NCBI GenBank assembly: GCA_018375265.1
Contig: JAHADO010000022.1
Span: 1 to 11,222 of the forward strand
Length of the DNA stretch: 11,222 bases
Origin: Campylobacter concisus
GTDB taxonomy: Bacteria; Campylobacterota; Campylobacteria; Campylobacterales; Campylobacteraceae
Direction of reading: 5' to 3'
Shown: positions 1-8,111 of the stretch, piece after piece
Layout of the letters: each line of letters starts with the position of its first letter
Numbering within the stretch: position 1 is the first letter of the stretch
Made by a program: the position numbers and the translations under genes
The notes under the pieces: model-generated
The model's database searches: none
The model's input: only the letters and a program-made list of their open reading frames with translations
What the model was told of the DNA's origin: nothing

Positions 1-842
1 ACTTTGACATGGATAGTAAAAATGGAGCGATCCAAAACACAAAAGAGCTAGGTCTTAAAGATACGCTCACTCTAAATTTGCAAAATGATAATGCAATAAC
101 TGGAGCCGACTACGATGAGAGCAAAAAGCACTTTGCCATTGTCTCAAACGACAATGAATTTTACATCGCAGATGAAAATTTAAAGCCACTAAGTTATGCC
201 AAGCACGACCGTCATTTTATAATGGAGATGGAGGCAACAGTTGGAGCTACTTGGTATAAAAAAGAGCTTGGCATGATAAGTTATAACAAAACTTTTGTCT
301 TTTATGAGCCAGCTAGCAATCTTAGCAAAGATGAACAAAATAGCCAGTGGAGGCACCTATTGGCTGGATATGACGCATGGAAGCTAAACGACCTTGGTAA
401 CAAGGGCAGATTTTCTACCATTAGATCAAAACAGCAATACATCTTAGGCTGGGACTATCTAGAAAGTGAGAATAAATTTTTCACAGCTAGCGTACCAAAT
501 GACGTTAGAGACTACTGGAGTGTGGCTATATTTGATGGTGATGACAAGATGATCTTAGAAGAATTTATGCCAAAAGCTGGAGCAAATTTGCAGCTAAAAG
601 AGGGTAGAAATTTAAACAACTACTACATTACTGGTGTTGATGTGGAGCCTGATGCGCTCTATCTTTTAAGCAAAAATTTCTCAACTATTTTAAAGTTAAA
701 TTTAACCACCAAAGAAATAGACGAGGCATTTAGTTTTAGTGGGGTAGATAACCCAAGAGCATTAGCAATCAAAGATAATAAATTTTACATCTTCTCACGA
801 GAAGGAAAAGAGAATAAAGTTTTTATCTTTGAAATGAAATAG
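1..842 (+). CDS. Propeller-like periplasmic protein, 5' end cut off by the window (DsbI C-terminal-domain family)
   Basis: The reading frame is already open at the left edge: the codons before the first ATG (position 9) encode Phe-Asp. These align with the mature start of the paralogue at 8112-8996, whose residues after the signal peptide are GEFDLNAANG. The real start and signal peptide therefore lie upstream, and the ATG at 9 is probably internal. About 279 residues are visible, with repeated beta-strand/turn texture typical of a propeller. There are no cysteines and no recognisable catalytic motif. Conserved blocks shared with the paralogue include ISYNKT, KQQYIL-WD, KEGR-N-YY-TG-D, YLLSK-S-ILKL and SRE-NK-FIFE. 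In C. jejuni and H. pylori this domain forms the periplasmic C-terminus of DsbI. Only 22 bases separate it from the molybdoenzyme gene, so the two are very likely co-transcribed. An unseen dba/dsbB pair may lie just upstream (inference). Family membership is fairly sure; the role is unknown. Confidence 0.8.
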   Translation, partial: FDMDSKNGAIQNTKELGLKDTLTLNLQNDNAITGADYDESKKHFAIVSNDNEFYIADENLKPLSYAKHDRHFIMEMEATVGATWYKKELGMISYNKTFVFYEPASNLSKDEQNSQWRHLLAGYDAWKLNDLGNKGRFSTIRSKQQYILGWDYLESENKFFTASVPNDVRDYWSVAIFDGDDKMILEEFMPKAGANLQLKEGRNLNNYYITGVDVEPDALYLLSKNFSTILKLNLTTKEIDEAFSFSGVDNPRALAIKDNKFYIFSREGKENKVFIFEMK

Positions 843-853
843 CTATCAAATTT

Positions 854-859
854 AAGGAG
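854..859 (+). promoter_or_regulatory. Ribosome binding site of the molybdoenzyme gene
   Basis: A full AAGGAG lies five bases before the ATG at 865. It supports that start, which also begins exactly at the twin-arginine signal peptide. No promoter or terminator fits in the short gap after the propeller gene. Confidence 0.75.
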
Positions 860-864
860 AAAAC

Positions 865-3156
865 ATGCAAAGACGTTCTTTCCTAAAAGGCACCGGAGCA
901 GCTTTAGCAGCAGCTGGAACAGCTCCTAGCCTATTTGGTATGGAGCAATTTGAGGTGGATTTTAACCCAAAATCCTATAAGAACGAAGAAAATGTAGAGT
1001 ACCACTACCTAACCTGTCCTAGAAACTGCCGCGATGCCTGTTCGATGATCGCTGAGATAAAAGACGGCAAAATGGTAAGCATAAAAGGCGATCCAAAGCA
1101 CCCACTAACACAAGGCACAGTCTGCGTCAAGGGTCACACCTATACCATGCACCTATATAACGCCGACCGCATCATGCACCCTATGAAAAGAGTCGGTAAA
1201 AAAGGCGAGGGAAAATGGGAGAAGATAAGCTGGGATCAAGCCTTAAAAGAGATAGCTGCAAAGCTAACTGAGATAAAAGAGAAATTTGGCGGCGAGGCTT
1301 TGACCGAGTTTGTCTACTCTGGCAACGAAGGACATATCTCAAAAACTATTGCACCAGGAAATTTCTTTGAAAAATATGGAGCCACAAGACTTGTTAGAAA
1401 CCCTTGTGACTGGCCAAGATACGCGGGCACTCCTAGCGTTATAGGTACTGACTTCTCAAAAGACGCACTTGAGATCGATGAGAGTGATATGTACATTAGC
1501 TGGGGATCAAACGAAGCTTACACAGCCGTACACTGGATAAGATTTGCTCACCGTGTTAAAAAAAGAGGCGGAAAGATCATCGTTATAAATACGATAAGAA
1601 TTCCTCTAGCAAACCAAGCTGATATGTTTATCCAGCTAAAACCATCTAGCGACCCTGCATTTTGTCTAGCGGTCTGTAAATTTTTAATAGAAGAAGATCT
1701 ATATGATCATGAATTTGTAGAAAAATATACCACTGGCTTTGAAGACCTAGTACACGAGTGCTCACTCTATACCTATGGCGAACTATCTGAGATGTGCGGA
1801 GCAAGCGTGGATCAGATAAAAGTCTTTGCTAGAGAGTACGCTCACGCAAAAGCACCAGCTATCATGCACGGCGACGGCGGACAAAGACACTTTAACGGAG
1901 CAAGACTTGTTCGTGCGGTTACATTTTTACCAGTTTTAACTGGCTCCTTGACAAAGCTTGGTGGCGGACTATTTTGGGCGTATGTGCATGTAAAAGGCTG
2001 CTTTAATTTCGACAACTGTATGCCAGACCTATCTCCAAAAGATAAAGATGGCAAAAAGATAGAAAGACAGCAAGTAAGCTATATAGAATTTGGTAAAGGC
2101 ATACAAAAAGAAAATCCAACATATCTTGACAAGCCTATAAACACGGTCATTCGCGCCTGTATCAACTACAACTCAAATTTAATGGTAACAGCGCCAAATA
2201 CAAATTTGATCAAAAAACGCATAATGGACGATGACTTCTTCCTAGTTGTCCTTGATCCATATGATATCGATACTTGCGACTATGCTGACTATGTGCTACC
2301 TGGTGTTACATTTATGGAGAGTGAGGATATCCAAAACGACCAAATTTCTGGATACGTCTGCTACAACGCTCAAAGTGTAAAACCTCTTGGCGAAGCTAAG
2401 ACAAATTTAGAGTTCTTCAACGCTCTTGCAAAAGCGATGGGCTATACAGAAGAGTGCTTTAACTGGGATAGTGAAACAGTTTGCAGACGCTTTTTGGATA
2501 CAGAATTTGCCAAAAAACAAAACATCACCTATGAAAAACTAAAATCAGTCGGCTGGATCAAACCATTTAGAACGCCTGAAACGATGAAAGATCAGTTCCC
2601 GTACTACCCTTATGCACCAAAAGACAAACTAGTATTTGGTACAAAGAGTGGAAAATGCGAGCTTTACTCACAAACCTTTAAAGATGCAGGATATCATCCA
2701 GTAATAGACCTTGAAACTGACTGGGACTACTATGAAAAGAGCAATAAATTTGGTAAAGACTATCTCAAAAAATATCCGCTTTATTTCATGACGCCAGGTA
2801 CTCAGCTCCAAGATAACTCAAACTGGGGCAATATGCCTTATATCCTAAAAAGGGTTATCATTAAAGGCAATGCTGAGCTATTTATGACACGTGAAGATAT
2901 GGAGGCTCGCGGTATCAAAAACGGAGACACAGTTGAGGCAACGAACGAAAAAGGAACAGCCGTCTTTACAGCAGTCGAGACAAACCAAATGAACCCAGGC
3001 ATAGTCTATGCGTGGAACAACATCTGGGTAAAAGTGACTAAATCAAGAACTGGGGCAAATATACTTTGCTCTGATGGCGTTAGCGATCTAGGAAATGGCT
3101 CAACCTATACAGCTAGCTTTTGTGAAGTAAAAAAAGCAGCTAAACAAGAGATGTAA
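865..3156 (+). CDS. Tat-exported molybdopterin (Mo-bis-PGD) oxidoreductase catalytic subunit, DmsA/PsrA superfamily
   Basis: This 763-residue protein starts with a twin-arginine signal (QRRSFLKG, residues 2-9, then an Ala-rich stretch, probable cleavage near residue 25). It should be exported folded to the periplasm. A 4Fe-4S site follows with Cys51, Cys55, Cys59 and Cys87 (CxxxCxxxC-x27-C). The usual superfamily landmarks follow: ISWDQAL (121-127), WGSN (213-216) and a C-terminal dinucleotide-binding domain. Length matches PsrA/PhsA/DmsA-type enzymes (about 750-800 residues). The Mo-ligand segment reads NPCDWPRYAG (179-188), where Cys181 or Asp182 could be the protein ligand. It lacks the GDYS-type serine of E. 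coli DmsA. The neighbours (Fe-S subunit, TorD-like chaperone, NrfD-type anchor) make it the terminal reductase, or less likely a dehydrogenase, of a quinone-linked complex. Candidate substrates include S- or N-oxides, polysulfide, thiosulfate and tetrathionate. Enzyme class is sure; substrate is not. Confidence 0.93.
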   Translation: MQRRSFLKGTGAALAAAGTAPSLFGMEQFEVDFNPKSYKNEENVEYHYLTCPRNCRDACSMIAEIKDGKMVSIKGDPKHPLTQGTVCVKGHTYTMHLYNADRIMHPMKRVGKKGEGKWEKISWDQALKEIAAKLTEIKEKFGGEALTEFVYSGNEGHISKTIAPGNFFEKYGATRLVRNPCDWPRYAGTPSVIGTDFSKDALEIDESDMYISWGSNEAYTAVHWIRFAHRVKKRGGKIIVINTIRIPLANQADMFIQLKPSSDPAFCLAVCKFLIEEDLYDHEFVEKYTTGFEDLVHECSLYTYGELSEMCGASVDQIKVFAREYAHAKAPAIMHGDGGQRHFNGARLVRAVTFLPVLTGSLTKLGGGLFWAYVHVKGCFNFDNCMPDLSPKDKDGKKIERQQVSYIEFGKGIQKENPTYLDKPINTVIRACINYNSNLMVTAPNTNLIKKRIMDDDFFLVVLDPYDIDTCDYADYVLPGVTFMESEDIQNDQISGYVCYNAQSVKPLGEAKTNLEFFNALAKAMGYTEECFNWDSETVCRRFLDTEFAKKQNITYEKLKSVGWIKPFRTPETMKDQFPYYPYAPKDKLVFGTKSGKCELYSQTFKDAGYHPVIDLETDWDYYEKSNKFGKDYLKKYPLYFMTPGTQLQDNSNWGNMPYILKRVIIKGNAELFMTREDMEARGIKNGDTVEATNEKGTAVFTAVETNQMNPGIVYAWNNIWVKVTKSRTGANILCSDGVSDLGNGSTYTASFCEVKKAAKQEM

Positions 3157-3167
3157 AGGGGTCTAAG

Positions 3168-3719
3168 ATGAAAAGAAAACAAGGATTTTTATTTGATTAT
3201 AACTTTTGTATAGGCTGCAAGGCTTGTGAAATTTCATGCCAAGTCTATCACAATCAAGATCCAGATATAAACTGGAGACATGTTAATGGTCTTATGATAC
3301 ATGAAGATGGCATAGAAAAAGAGATATTTATAACTCACTCTTGCCACCACTGCGATGAGCCAGCCTGTATGGATGTCTGCCCGGTTGGAGCTTATATCAA
3401 GCTAGAAAATGGAGTCGTACAGCCACTTCATGATAAGTGCATAGGCTGTGGATACTGCTTGATGGCTTGCCCTTATGGCTCTATCACAAAAGGCAAAGAC
3501 GGCAAGGCTCAAAAGTGCAATCTCTGCGCTGAAAAACTTGAGCGTGGCGAAGAGCCAGCTTGTGTAGCAGGCTGTCCGTGTGGAGTACTAAAACTAGTTG
3601 ATAGCAACGTCAGCGACAGCGCTGGCATGCAAAAAGAGATGCCGGGCTTTAAACACTTCTTTACCAAGCCAAACATCCGCTTTTATCCAAGAATGAAGCG
3701 AAATGAATTCATACATTAA
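3168..3719 (+). CDS. 4Fe-4S electron-transfer subunit (DmsB/PsrB/NrfC type)
   Basis: The 183-residue protein has no signal peptide. It would be exported together with the Tat substrate by hitch-hiking, as known for DmsB. Four Cys quartets are visible: Cys14/17/20/24, Cys59/62/67/71, Cys91/94/97/101 and Cys117/120/132/136. This is the classical four-cluster pattern of the family, and an extra Cys138 follows the last quartet. Its role is to carry electrons between the membrane quinol subunit and the Fe-S cluster of the molybdenum subunit. It begins 11 bases after the catalytic gene, with AAGGGG just upstream of the ATG, and is followed after 10 bases by the chaperone gene. Length is close to PsrB/NrfC (about 190). 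Family assignment is firm. Confidence 0.93.
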   Translation: MKRKQGFLFDYNFCIGCKACEISCQVYHNQDPDINWRHVNGLMIHEDGIEKEIFITHSCHHCDEPACMDVCPVGAYIKLENGVVQPLHDKCIGCGYCLMACPYGSITKGKDGKAQKCNLCAEKLERGEEPACVAGCPCGVLKLVDSNVSDSAGMQKEMPGFKHFFTKPNIRFYPRMKRNEFIH

Positions 3720-3729
3720 AGAGTAAAAG

Positions 3730-4368
3730 ATGGATAAGGTCAAAGAAAAGCTTAGCGTTAGCCTTAGTGTTGAAGACTTTTTAAGGCGATTTTTCTTAGT
3801 GGAGCTTAGAGAGCAAAATTTAGATGAGCTCATAAGCCTAAGCCTTAATTTTAGTGATAAATTTAAAAATCACGACTTCATACTTTGGCTAAATAAGTGC
3901 AAAGATGATCTAAATTTGCTAGATGAGCTAAGATATGAATTTAATAGGCTATTTGTAGGGCCAAGACACCCAAAAGCTGAGCCATACGAGTCGGTTTATT
4001 TTGATTATAAAACGATGTTTGGTGAAAAGACCATGCAGGTGCGAAGCTTTTATGAGAGCTCTGGACTAAAGCTTAGCAAAGAGCAGTTTGATAAATTTCC
4101 AGATGATTTCATCGGATACGAGCTGCAATACCTTTACTTTCTAAGTTTCAATGCCTTGCAAGCAGACGAAAAAGAGAAAATGGATGAAATTTTACATAAA
4201 AAATATGACTTCATCCGCACTCATCCGTTTGAGTGGTTTTATAAATTTAGCTCTCGCTGCAAGGAGGCTACAAATTTAGAAGCCTATGTGAGCTTTGCTG
4301 ATTTTTTAAATTTATATCTTGAAAACGAGATAGAGCAGTCAAGAGCTCTTCTAACTTTTAAGAGTTAA
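3730..4368 (+). CDS. TorD/DmsD-type molybdoenzyme maturation chaperone
   Basis: The 212-residue, all-helical, soluble cytoplasmic protein has the TorD/DmsD landmarks: an E-F-x-R-L-F-V-G-P block (70-78), PYESVY (85-90) and PDDFIGYEL (124-132). Proteins of this family bind the twin-arginine signal peptide of the partner molybdoenzyme. They hold it back until the Mo cofactor and Fe-S clusters are inserted. The partner here should be the catalytic subunit two genes upstream. The ribosome site is weak (AAAGAG), in keeping with lower synthesis than the structural subunits. The start is preferred because the gene sits 10 bases after the Fe-S gene and ends 10 bases before the membrane subunit gene. 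I do not see features that separate TorD from DmsD or other subgroups. Confidence 0.88.
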   Translation: MDKVKEKLSVSLSVEDFLRRFFLVELREQNLDELISLSLNFSDKFKNHDFILWLNKCKDDLNLLDELRYEFNRLFVGPRHPKAEPYESVYFDYKTMFGEKTMQVRSFYESSGLKLSKEQFDKFPDDFIGYELQYLYFLSFNALQADEKEKMDEILHKKYDFIRTHPFEWFYKFSSRCKEATNLEAYVSFADFLNLYLENEIEQSRALLTFKS

Positions 4369-4378
4369 AGGATAGATA

Positions 4379-5263
4379 ATGGAACAAACAACTTGGGGAT
4401 GGCTCATAGTCATATATCTGTTTTTGGGTGGTTTAGGTGCTGGGGCATTTTTGTGCTCGGCTTTAGCCTATAAAGGCTTTTTGGGCAAGCTCGATGAGAA
4501 ATTTTACAAATTTGGATTTTTGCTAGCGCCAATAGCGGTCATAATTGGAACTTTACTTTTGCTATTTGACCTAGCACCAAGTGCGGCGATCAATCCAGCT
4601 AAGATCATAGGTCTTTACACAAGACCAGTTTCTATAATGAGTATCGGCACATATCTTCTAACATTTTTCATAATAGTTAGCGTACTCGTGCTTTTACAAG
4701 TCAAAAAAGGTGGCAAAATTTGCGATATGATGCTTAGTTTTGGCTCGCTACTAGCCATTGGAGTGATGGGTTATACTGGACTACTTTTATATGTTGTTAA
4801 AGCGATCCCACTTTGGGCAAGTATATGGCTACCGATACTATTTACTATTTCAGCCATATCAACAGGTCTTAGCGCAAACGCTATATCTGTGCTAAGTGGT
4901 GGTGGCGTTTTAAGCCATGAGTCGCATAAATTTCACACTATTTTAGTGGTACTTGAAATTTTTGCCCTCTTGATGCTATTTGCAAGCGTTAGAAACGAAG
5001 CTGCTGGCATGGCTAGCATAACCAAAATAGTATCAGGCTCTCTAGCACCGATGTTTTGGATAGGCTTTATAGTGCTTGGTCTTGCACTACCATTAATTGG
5101 CGGCAGCAAATTTATGCTACAAAGATGTGGCGTAACAAAAGACGGAGCAGTATGCGGATGTAGCGAAGGCATCAAAAGCTGCGTATATAATGAATATGGT
5201 GTTTTAATCGGCGGTTTTTGCCTAAGAGCATTTATCGTTCTTGGAGCAATTTATATATTTTAG
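4379..5263 (+). CDS. NrfD/PsrC/DmsC-type membrane quinol-interacting subunit
   Basis: The 294-residue integral membrane protein has about eight hydrophobic segments (roughly 7-28, 43-64, 86-107, 116-140, 147-172, 186-204, 222-241, 273-293). The opening WGWLIVIYLFLGGLGAGAF is the typical first helix of the NrfD/PsrC family. It anchors the Mo and Fe-S subunits and exchanges electrons with menaquinol. The positive-inside rule puts both termini in the periplasm, as I recall for DmsC. An unusual feature is the loop between the last two helices: Cys250, Cys259, Cys261 and Cys268, plus Cys281 in the last helix. By the same topology that loop is cytoplasmic. It is the last gene of the operon, with AAGGAT before the ATG and a strong terminator shortly after the stop. 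Confidence 0.9.
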   Translation: MEQTTWGWLIVIYLFLGGLGAGAFLCSALAYKGFLGKLDEKFYKFGFLLAPIAVIIGTLLLLFDLAPSAAINPAKIIGLYTRPVSIMSIGTYLLTFFIIVSVLVLLQVKKGGKICDMMLSFGSLLAIGVMGYTGLLLYVVKAIPLWASIWLPILFTISAISTGLSANAISVLSGGGVLSHESHKFHTILVVLEIFALLMLFASVRNEAAGMASITKIVSGSLAPMFWIGFIVLGLALPLIGGSKFMLQRCGVTKDGAVCGCSEGIKSCVYNEYGVLIGGFCLRAFIVLGAIYIF

Positions 5264-5285
5264 CTTCCCCCTTTTCCCAATACTT

Positions 5286-5310
5286 GGGTCGGATGAAAGT
5301 CCGACCTTTT
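5286..5310 (+). terminator. Intrinsic terminator of the molybdoenzyme operon
   Basis: A perfect 7-bp GC-rich stem, GGTCGGA (5287-5293) with TCCGACC (5300-5306), has a six-base loop TGAAAG and is followed directly by TTTT. It begins 24 bases after the membrane-subunit stop codon and separates that operon from the helicase gene. Confidence 0.85.
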
Positions 5311-5318
5311 AAAATATC

Positions 5319-5334
5319 TTAAAAATATTTTTAA
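5319..5334. repeat. 16-bp perfect AT palindrome at the helicase promoter
   Basis: TTAAAAATATTTTTAA reads the same on both strands. It covers the place where a -35 box would lie relative to the -10 at 5344-5349. It could be an operator half-pair or an A/T-tract upstream element. In sequence this AT-rich it could also be chance. Confidence 0.3.
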
Positions 5335-5343
5335 AAGATTTGA

Positions 5344-5349
5344 TAAAAT
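5344..5349 (+). promoter_or_regulatory. Probable sigma-70 -10 box of the helicase gene
   Basis: TAAAAT in the context TTTGATAAAAT resembles Campylobacter -10 elements, which often lack a defined -35 and are preceded by T-rich DNA, as here. It lies between the upstream terminator and the helicase ATG at 5377, the only place a private promoter could be. AGGA at about 5367-5370 serves as the ribosome site. Confidence 0.5.
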
Positions 5350-5376
5350 ACGTAAATACTTTATTTAGGAATAAAC

Positions 5377-8085
5377 ATGGATTTTGAGGACCAAATATTA
5401 AGAACTTGTGAAATTATAGATAAAAATCTTGCAAATAATAACTTGTGTGATGAACGAGGATTCGTTAGTCAAGTTATCTTATCTCAGCTTAGAAATTTAG
5501 TAGAGTATATTTTTCAAAAAATTCACTCCGGCGAAGAAAAAATAGATACTAATGAGTATCAGCAGACAATTAATGAAAATGCTATTAAATACATCAAATC
5601 AAAGGGCGGAAATTTTACTTTTTTAATTCGTTTCCATAATTTTTTAGATAAATCTGTCTCACATTATACACTTACTGAAAATTCATCTGAACGTTTAATG
5701 CTTAAGTATTTTATGTATTTGGTAGAGTGTAAAAATTTTTTAAGAGAGCGATATAAGATTGAAGTACTTAGAAATCTTGACAAATTCCCGCTTAATTTAG
5801 ATAAGAAATTTATGGAATATTATGAAAAGATTGCAGAGAAACTAGAAAATCAGGGTATTTTAAATAATTATTATAAAGAAAACGGTGTTTACTACATAAC
5901 AAAAATAAAGCCATTTATTGTAAAAGGACAAATTTATTATGAAGTAACATTTGTTAATGCAGTAGATAATTTTAGTAAATTTGATAAACTAATTGCATTT
6001 TGTAAATTTAGAATTTTTGATAATTATGCTGTCAATTTATGGATTCGTAATGAAAATATAAAAATTCTAAACAAATCACTGCAGGTAAAAATCATTGACA
6101 GTTGGGAAGTTTCTATTAGACCAGCTGAACTGCAAAATTTTGGTAAGATTTTTGAATGTAGTCAAAAAATAAATAGAACAAGCGAATATAAAGAATTAAT
6201 GCAATTTTTGACACGGAAGAAAATTAGCTTAGTCGATTTGATTGATAGCTATGATTACCAAGATATAAAAAGAAACATTATTTCTAAAGGACAAGTTTCG
6301 CATATTTTTGATATTTTAGATAAGGCAAAGGCAGTTACCAAAGATGGTAGAAATACAATTAGGTATTTACTACACAACTTACGCAATCAAGTAATAAAAA
6401 AGCAACTTCCAAATAATGAAGATAGATGCCTATCGGATTTAAAGCTAAATTCAAAATACCTTCCTTTTGAGCAAATGCCGTTTGCTACATCTTTAATAAA
6501 TCACAATCCTAACTTTTATGATTTGTTAGAATGTATAGATACAAGTGGAAGAGAACATGAATTATTTGCTAGAGCAGTAAAAAGTAGGATTGAAAATAGT
6601 GGAAGCCTGTTTGTTGATAAAAAGGAATTTAATTTCAACAATATAGATAATCTAAGATCTCAATTTAACTCAAAATTATGGACAGGAAACGAAAAGAATC
6701 CAAAAGGGCATACTGGTAGGAGAATTGAGGAATTTCAAAGTTACTTTTATATCAAAGAATATGTCGAAAAATCTATCGAAATTATTGATGGGCTTGACAA
6801 ATTGACACAGAGCGGTATTCAAAACTACTCAAATTCTGTAAAAGAGTGGATAAAGAAAAATTCGACGCTAATTGATGATAAAGAAAAAGAAAATATTGTT
6901 ATTAATCTATTTGAGAAATCAAAAGTTGCTTTAATTTATGGAGCAGCCGGTACTGGTAAAAAGACTTTATTCGATTACGTATCACAATTTTTTAAAGAAA
7001 ATAGTAAAATATTTTTAGCCAATACAAATACCGCGATAGATAATTTAAAAAGACGTATTTTTGCAGATTCAAATAGCGAATTTAAAACGGTTGCTAAATT
7101 AATAGCGAGCAAAAATACAAAATGCGATATTTTAATTATCGATGAGTGTAGCACTATAAGCAATGACGATATGCAAAAAGTACTAAACAAAGTAGAATTT
7201 GGGCTCATTCTTTTAGTAGGGGATGTATATCAGATAGAGGCAATATCTTTTGGAAATTGGTTTAAAATCGCTCCTAATTTTATTGGGAAAGTAGCCTTTA
7301 AACTTGAAAAAACATATAGAACAAAAGATAAAAAACTTTTAAAGCTTTGGGATGAAGTAAGAAGTTTTGGTGATTGTATTAGTGAAATTTTACAAAGAGA
7401 AAGCTATTCGCAAAAATTAGAAGATTTAAGTTTTGAAGCTAGTGATGATGAGATTGTTTTATGTCTTAATTACGATGGACTATATGGTATTAATAACCTA
7501 AATACTATTTTACAAGAAACCAATAAAGCAAAAGCTGTAGAATGGGGTCTTCATAGATATAAGATCGGCGATCCCATTTTGTTTAATGAGGTAGAAAGAT
7601 TTAAACCGCTTATTTACAATAATATGAAAGGAAAAATTATTAATATTGAGCTTGCAGAAAAACGAATTTGGTTTAGCATCGAACTTGAAAAATCAATAAC
7701 TGGACTAGATGCACAAAAGTATGATTTTGAGTTATTGGAGAATAGCGATAAATCGGTGATAAAATTTTATGTTAATCAATACGGAACGGCTGATGAGGAG
7801 GGGAATCCTGAAAATAATGATGAAGAAACTATCGTGCCGTTCCATGTAGCATACGCCATTTCAATTCATAAAGCACAGGGCTTGGAATACAAAACCGTAA
7901 AAGTAGTAATAAGTAGCGAAGTTGATGAAATGATAACGCATAATATTTTTTATACAGCAATAACCAGAGCGAAGGAAAATCTACAAATATATTGGTCGCC
8001 GGAAGTCGAAAAGAAAATTTTAGAAAGCTTTAAAAAAAGAAACAGCAATAAAGATATTGATTTTTTGCAGAAATTAAAGAAATAA
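5377..8085 (+). CDS. Superfamily 1 (UvrD/RecD-like) helicase-ATPase with a large uncharacterised N-terminal region
   Basis: The 902-residue soluble protein has helicase motifs only in its second half. They are a Walker A-like GAAGTGKK (522-529), motif II DECS (589-592), motif III GDVYQ (615-619), Tyr647-Arg648 of motif IV, HKAQGLEY (831-838, UvrD_C_2-type) and the arginine-finger motif TAITRA (860-865). The normal Walker A Ser/Thr after Lys528 is Lys529, so nucleotide-Mg binding may be altered. Residues 1 to about 500 match no family I recognise and probably decide its substrate. I recall similar stand-alone AAA/UvrD-type proteins of about 900 residues in scattered bacteria, usually annotated only as ATP-binding proteins. 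It has its own promoter and terminators, no functional link to its neighbours, and more AT-rich, T-ending codon use, which suggests acquisition. A role in DNA repair or phage defence is possible, but nothing in the sequence demonstrates it. Confidence 0.85.
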   Translation: MDFEDQILRTCEIIDKNLANNNLCDERGFVSQVILSQLRNLVEYIFQKIHSGEEKIDTNEYQQTINENAIKYIKSKGGNFTFLIRFHNFLDKSVSHYTLTENSSERLMLKYFMYLVECKNFLRERYKIEVLRNLDKFPLNLDKKFMEYYEKIAEKLENQGILNNYYKENGVYYITKIKPFIVKGQIYYEVTFVNAVDNFSKFDKLIAFCKFRIFDNYAVNLWIRNENIKILNKSLQVKIIDSWEVSIRPAELQNFGKIFECSQKINRTSEYKELMQFLTRKKISLVDLIDSYDYQDIKRNIISKGQVSHIFDILDKAKAVTKDGRNTIRYLLHNLRNQVIKKQLPNNEDRCLSDLKLNSKYLPFEQMPFATSLINHNPNFYDLLECIDTSGREHELFARAVKSRIENSGSLFVDKKEFNFNNIDNLRSQFNSKLWTGNEKNPKGHTGRRIEEFQSYFYIKEYVEKSIEIIDGLDKLTQSGIQNYSNSVKEWIKKNSTLIDDKEKENIVINLFEKSKVALIYGAAGTGKKTLFDYVSQFFKENSKIFLANTNTAIDNLKRRIFADSNSEFKTVAKLIASKNTKCDILIIDECSTISNDDMQKVLNKVEFGLILLVGDVYQIEAISFGNWFKIAPNFIGKVAFKLEKTYRTKDKKLLKLWDEVRSFGDCISEILQRESYSQKLEDLSFEASDDEIVLCLNYDGLYGINNLNTILQETNKAKAVEWGLHRYKIGDPILFNEVERFKPLIYNNMKGKIINIELAEKRIWFSIELEKSITGLDAQKYDFELLENSDKSVIKFYVNQYGTADEEGNPENNDEETIVPFHVAYAISIHKAQGLEYKTVKVVISSEVDEMITHNIFYTAITRAKENLQIYWSPEVEKKILESFKKRNSNKDIDFLQKLKK

Positions 8086-8106
8086 AAGCCGCCCGCAAGA
8101 CGGCTT
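8086..8106. terminator. Bidirectional terminator between the converging helicase and propeller genes
   Basis: AAGCCG (8086-8091) pairs with CGGCTT (8101-8106) around a nine-base loop. On the plus strand AAATTTTA follows. On the minus strand the stem is followed by TTATTTC. It starts immediately after the helicase stop codon and lies five bases beyond the minus-strand propeller stop, so one hairpin probably serves both transcripts. Confidence 0.75.
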
Positions 8107-8111
8107 AAATT

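Noticed and set aside
9..842. A complete gene starting at the ATG at position 9
   Set aside because: The frame is open upstream to the window edge, and the codons before the ATG align with the mature part of the paralogue; the signal peptide is missing, so the gene is cut by the window.
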